A stretch of 64,000 bases of DNA from Xiphydria camelus. Its lineage: Eukaryota; Arthropoda; Insecta; Hymenoptera; Xiphydriidae. Shown one piece after another: positions 63,240-64,000 of the stretch; within the stretch, counting starts at the first letter, position 1; each line of letters opens with the position of its first letter. A model generated the notes under the pieces. That model saw only the letters and a program-made list of their open reading frames with translations. It was not told where the DNA came from and did not search any database. The stretch covers positions 10,694,607 to 10,758,606 of the forward strand of contig OY783194.1 in NCBI GenBank assembly GCA_963678675.1. Direction: 5' to 3'. The position numbers were made by a program, and so were the translations under genes.

Positions 63240-64000
63240 TACTGAAAAGAGCCCTCTGTTGCTAATCTGTTTTGCGGATTGATACGCTGAAGAACTTCTT
63301 CTTTGGAATACAGAATTTCATCTTGAGGTGACGGCCATTTCTAGTTTCCTCCACTGCTTTTCATTGCGCTGACCATATACTCTTCGGCTCTCTTTTCTGT
63401 AACACGTCCAGGGAAGTGTTCTCCTTCGAAATCGACTATGACGTGATCATCCACTTCATAGCCGGTCCCCTCAAGATTGTGATTAAGAGTTGTCGATCCC
63501 GGAGGAATTTCTGAATCAGAGTCTTCTTCATTAAAACGGATTTTAACGGCCATTTCGAGCTGTTCATCAGTGGAATTTCGGTAGGACAGTCGTGCAGTTG
63601 CTGTTGTGGGTGGAAGTGAGGCAAGGTTGAACTTACTTTTGGTGATCGATCTTGTGAACTGTTGGTATGAGAGAAAATTTAAAGATGTTGTTTCCTGCCG
63701 AGCCCCGTACAATGTGGCCAAGAATTGTTCTCCTGCCGCAGCTACGGTGTCAGAATCTACATCTACTTCTTTAAATACCTGTACAGTCCGATGCAATGCT
63801 TTGGACTTTTCGAGAACATTAAACCCTAGACCCCGGTGATGAATCACTTGCATCATTTAGCTCGCCGAATACGGCGGCCCGGGGTCAAGGGGTTAAAGAA
63901 CTTGACTTTTCCTTGGCTAAAGATCGCAGAAGTAGTATCGCAGCCACTGAATGCGTGCAAAACCAGTACGTTATCTACCACTGCTTGTCCACCTTGCAAA
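63240..64000 (-). pseudogene. XPG-family transposon protein, C-terminal part (copy D), interrupted
   Basis: Minus strand from the window edge: DNVLVLHAFSGCDTTSAIFS and QGKVKFFN, then a 70-bp MITE, then VLEKSKALHRTVQVFKEVDV, LNFLSYQQFTRSITKSKFNL, ASLPPTTATARLSYRN. It corresponds to the same segment in 14020-14847 and 41900-42345. The tail differs: no Cys-rich module; instead GYEVDDHVIVDFEGEHFPGR (Tudor-like small beta domain) and, after an in-frame TAG at 63341-63343, KWPSPQDEILYSKEEVLQRI before a stop at about 63243. The nuclease motifs would be beyond 64000. Confidence 0.7.
63823..63892. mobile_element. 70-bp TTAA-flanked mini-MITE in coding sequence
   Basis: ACCCTAGACCCCGG ... CCGGGGTCAAGGGG flanked by TTAA (63819-63822, 63893-63896). 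Removing it with one TTAA restores KFFNVLEKSK in the XPG-family frame, confirming a precise insertion. One of the smallest TTAA elements one could expect to move. Confidence 0.8.

Noticed and set aside
58230..64000. Later TPK1 exons
   Set aside because: No GG-x-x-GR-x-DQ or C-terminal thiamin-binding motif could be found; exon 3 presumably lies beyond the window.
1..64000. CRISPR arrays, bacterial operons, phage genes
   Set aside because: Spliced genes, eukaryotic transposons and a NUMT make the sequence nuclear eukaryotic; no regularly spaced short repeats of CRISPR type were seen.

Overview
This is insect-like nuclear DNA: AT-rich, with spliced genes, mariner, piggyBac, hAT, PIF/Harbinger and Copia elements, and a nuclear copy of mitochondrial ND4 written in the invertebrate code. 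Hymenoptera is plausible, but nothing here proves the order. Only two host genes are supported. Exon 1 of a YOD1/OTU1-type deubiquitinase lies on the minus strand (4763-5156). Thiamin pyrophosphokinase (TPK1) lies on the plus strand: its first coding exon is at 7415-7588 and the next is at about 57967-58229. Joining AATG to CTCAA restores the frame and the TPK1 protein alignment, so almost the whole window is one intron of about 50.4 kb. The two genes are head to head, and the 2.3 kb between them is largely filled by hAT-like elements.

The intron is a nested transposon bed. Most insertions can be dated relative to each other, because many elements have long inverted arms and the opposite arm, or another copy, preserves the empty site. 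Layout: 1-4.2 kb, repeat ends, a Harbinger 5' fragment, a TA-site foldback broken by a TTAA-site piggyBac MITE, and a TAA-site foldback in a low-complexity background. 8.5-9.5 kb, a mariner remnant and a foldback. 10.5-10.9 kb, a 189-bp tandem repeat. 12.4-15.6 kb, a degraded element with an XPG-like/Cys-rich protein fragment. 15.6-25.6 kb, a composite holding a 5.8-kb element (TIR starts CCCAGGTAGC), which itself contains a DDE transposase gene between 350-bp inverted repeats carrying tRNA-like modules, then foldbacks and a 2.3-kb TAGTCC element interrupted by a Harbinger element. 25.7-27.8 kb, a 2.16-kb near-perfect palindrome. 28.5-29.8 kb, small TTAA and TA elements. 30.7-37.8 kb, a 7.1-kb Academ-like transposon with 440-bp TIRs, TAA target duplication and a decayed multi-exon gene ending in an XPG-like nuclease domain. 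37.9-45.9 kb, a second large XPG-domain transposon with TAA duplication, itself hit by a TTAA element with THAP and SWIM gene pieces, a SINE, a composite insertion and a palindromic repeat. 46.2-54.1 kb, foldbacks, one split by a very young Copia element. 55.4-57.8 kb, TTAA and repeat-family insertions just before the TPK1 exon. 58.7-61.05 kb, a decayed but full-length piggyBac. 61.05-61.4 kb, the ND4 NUMT. 62.3-64 kb, foldbacks and a further XPG-family gene on the minus strand.

The least ordinary items are (i) an apparent THAP + SWIM two-gene transposon lineage present as two nested internally deleted copies, (ii) four loci of an XPG-like nuclease transposon family with a conserved Cys-rich tail, (iii) a DDE transposon whose terminal repeats carry tRNA-like sequences and whose gene is preceded by a tandem array rich in TGACGTCA, and (iv) the palindrome in which a piggyBac MITE was inverted-duplicated together with its host. 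All family names come from motif recognition by eye; no database search was run.
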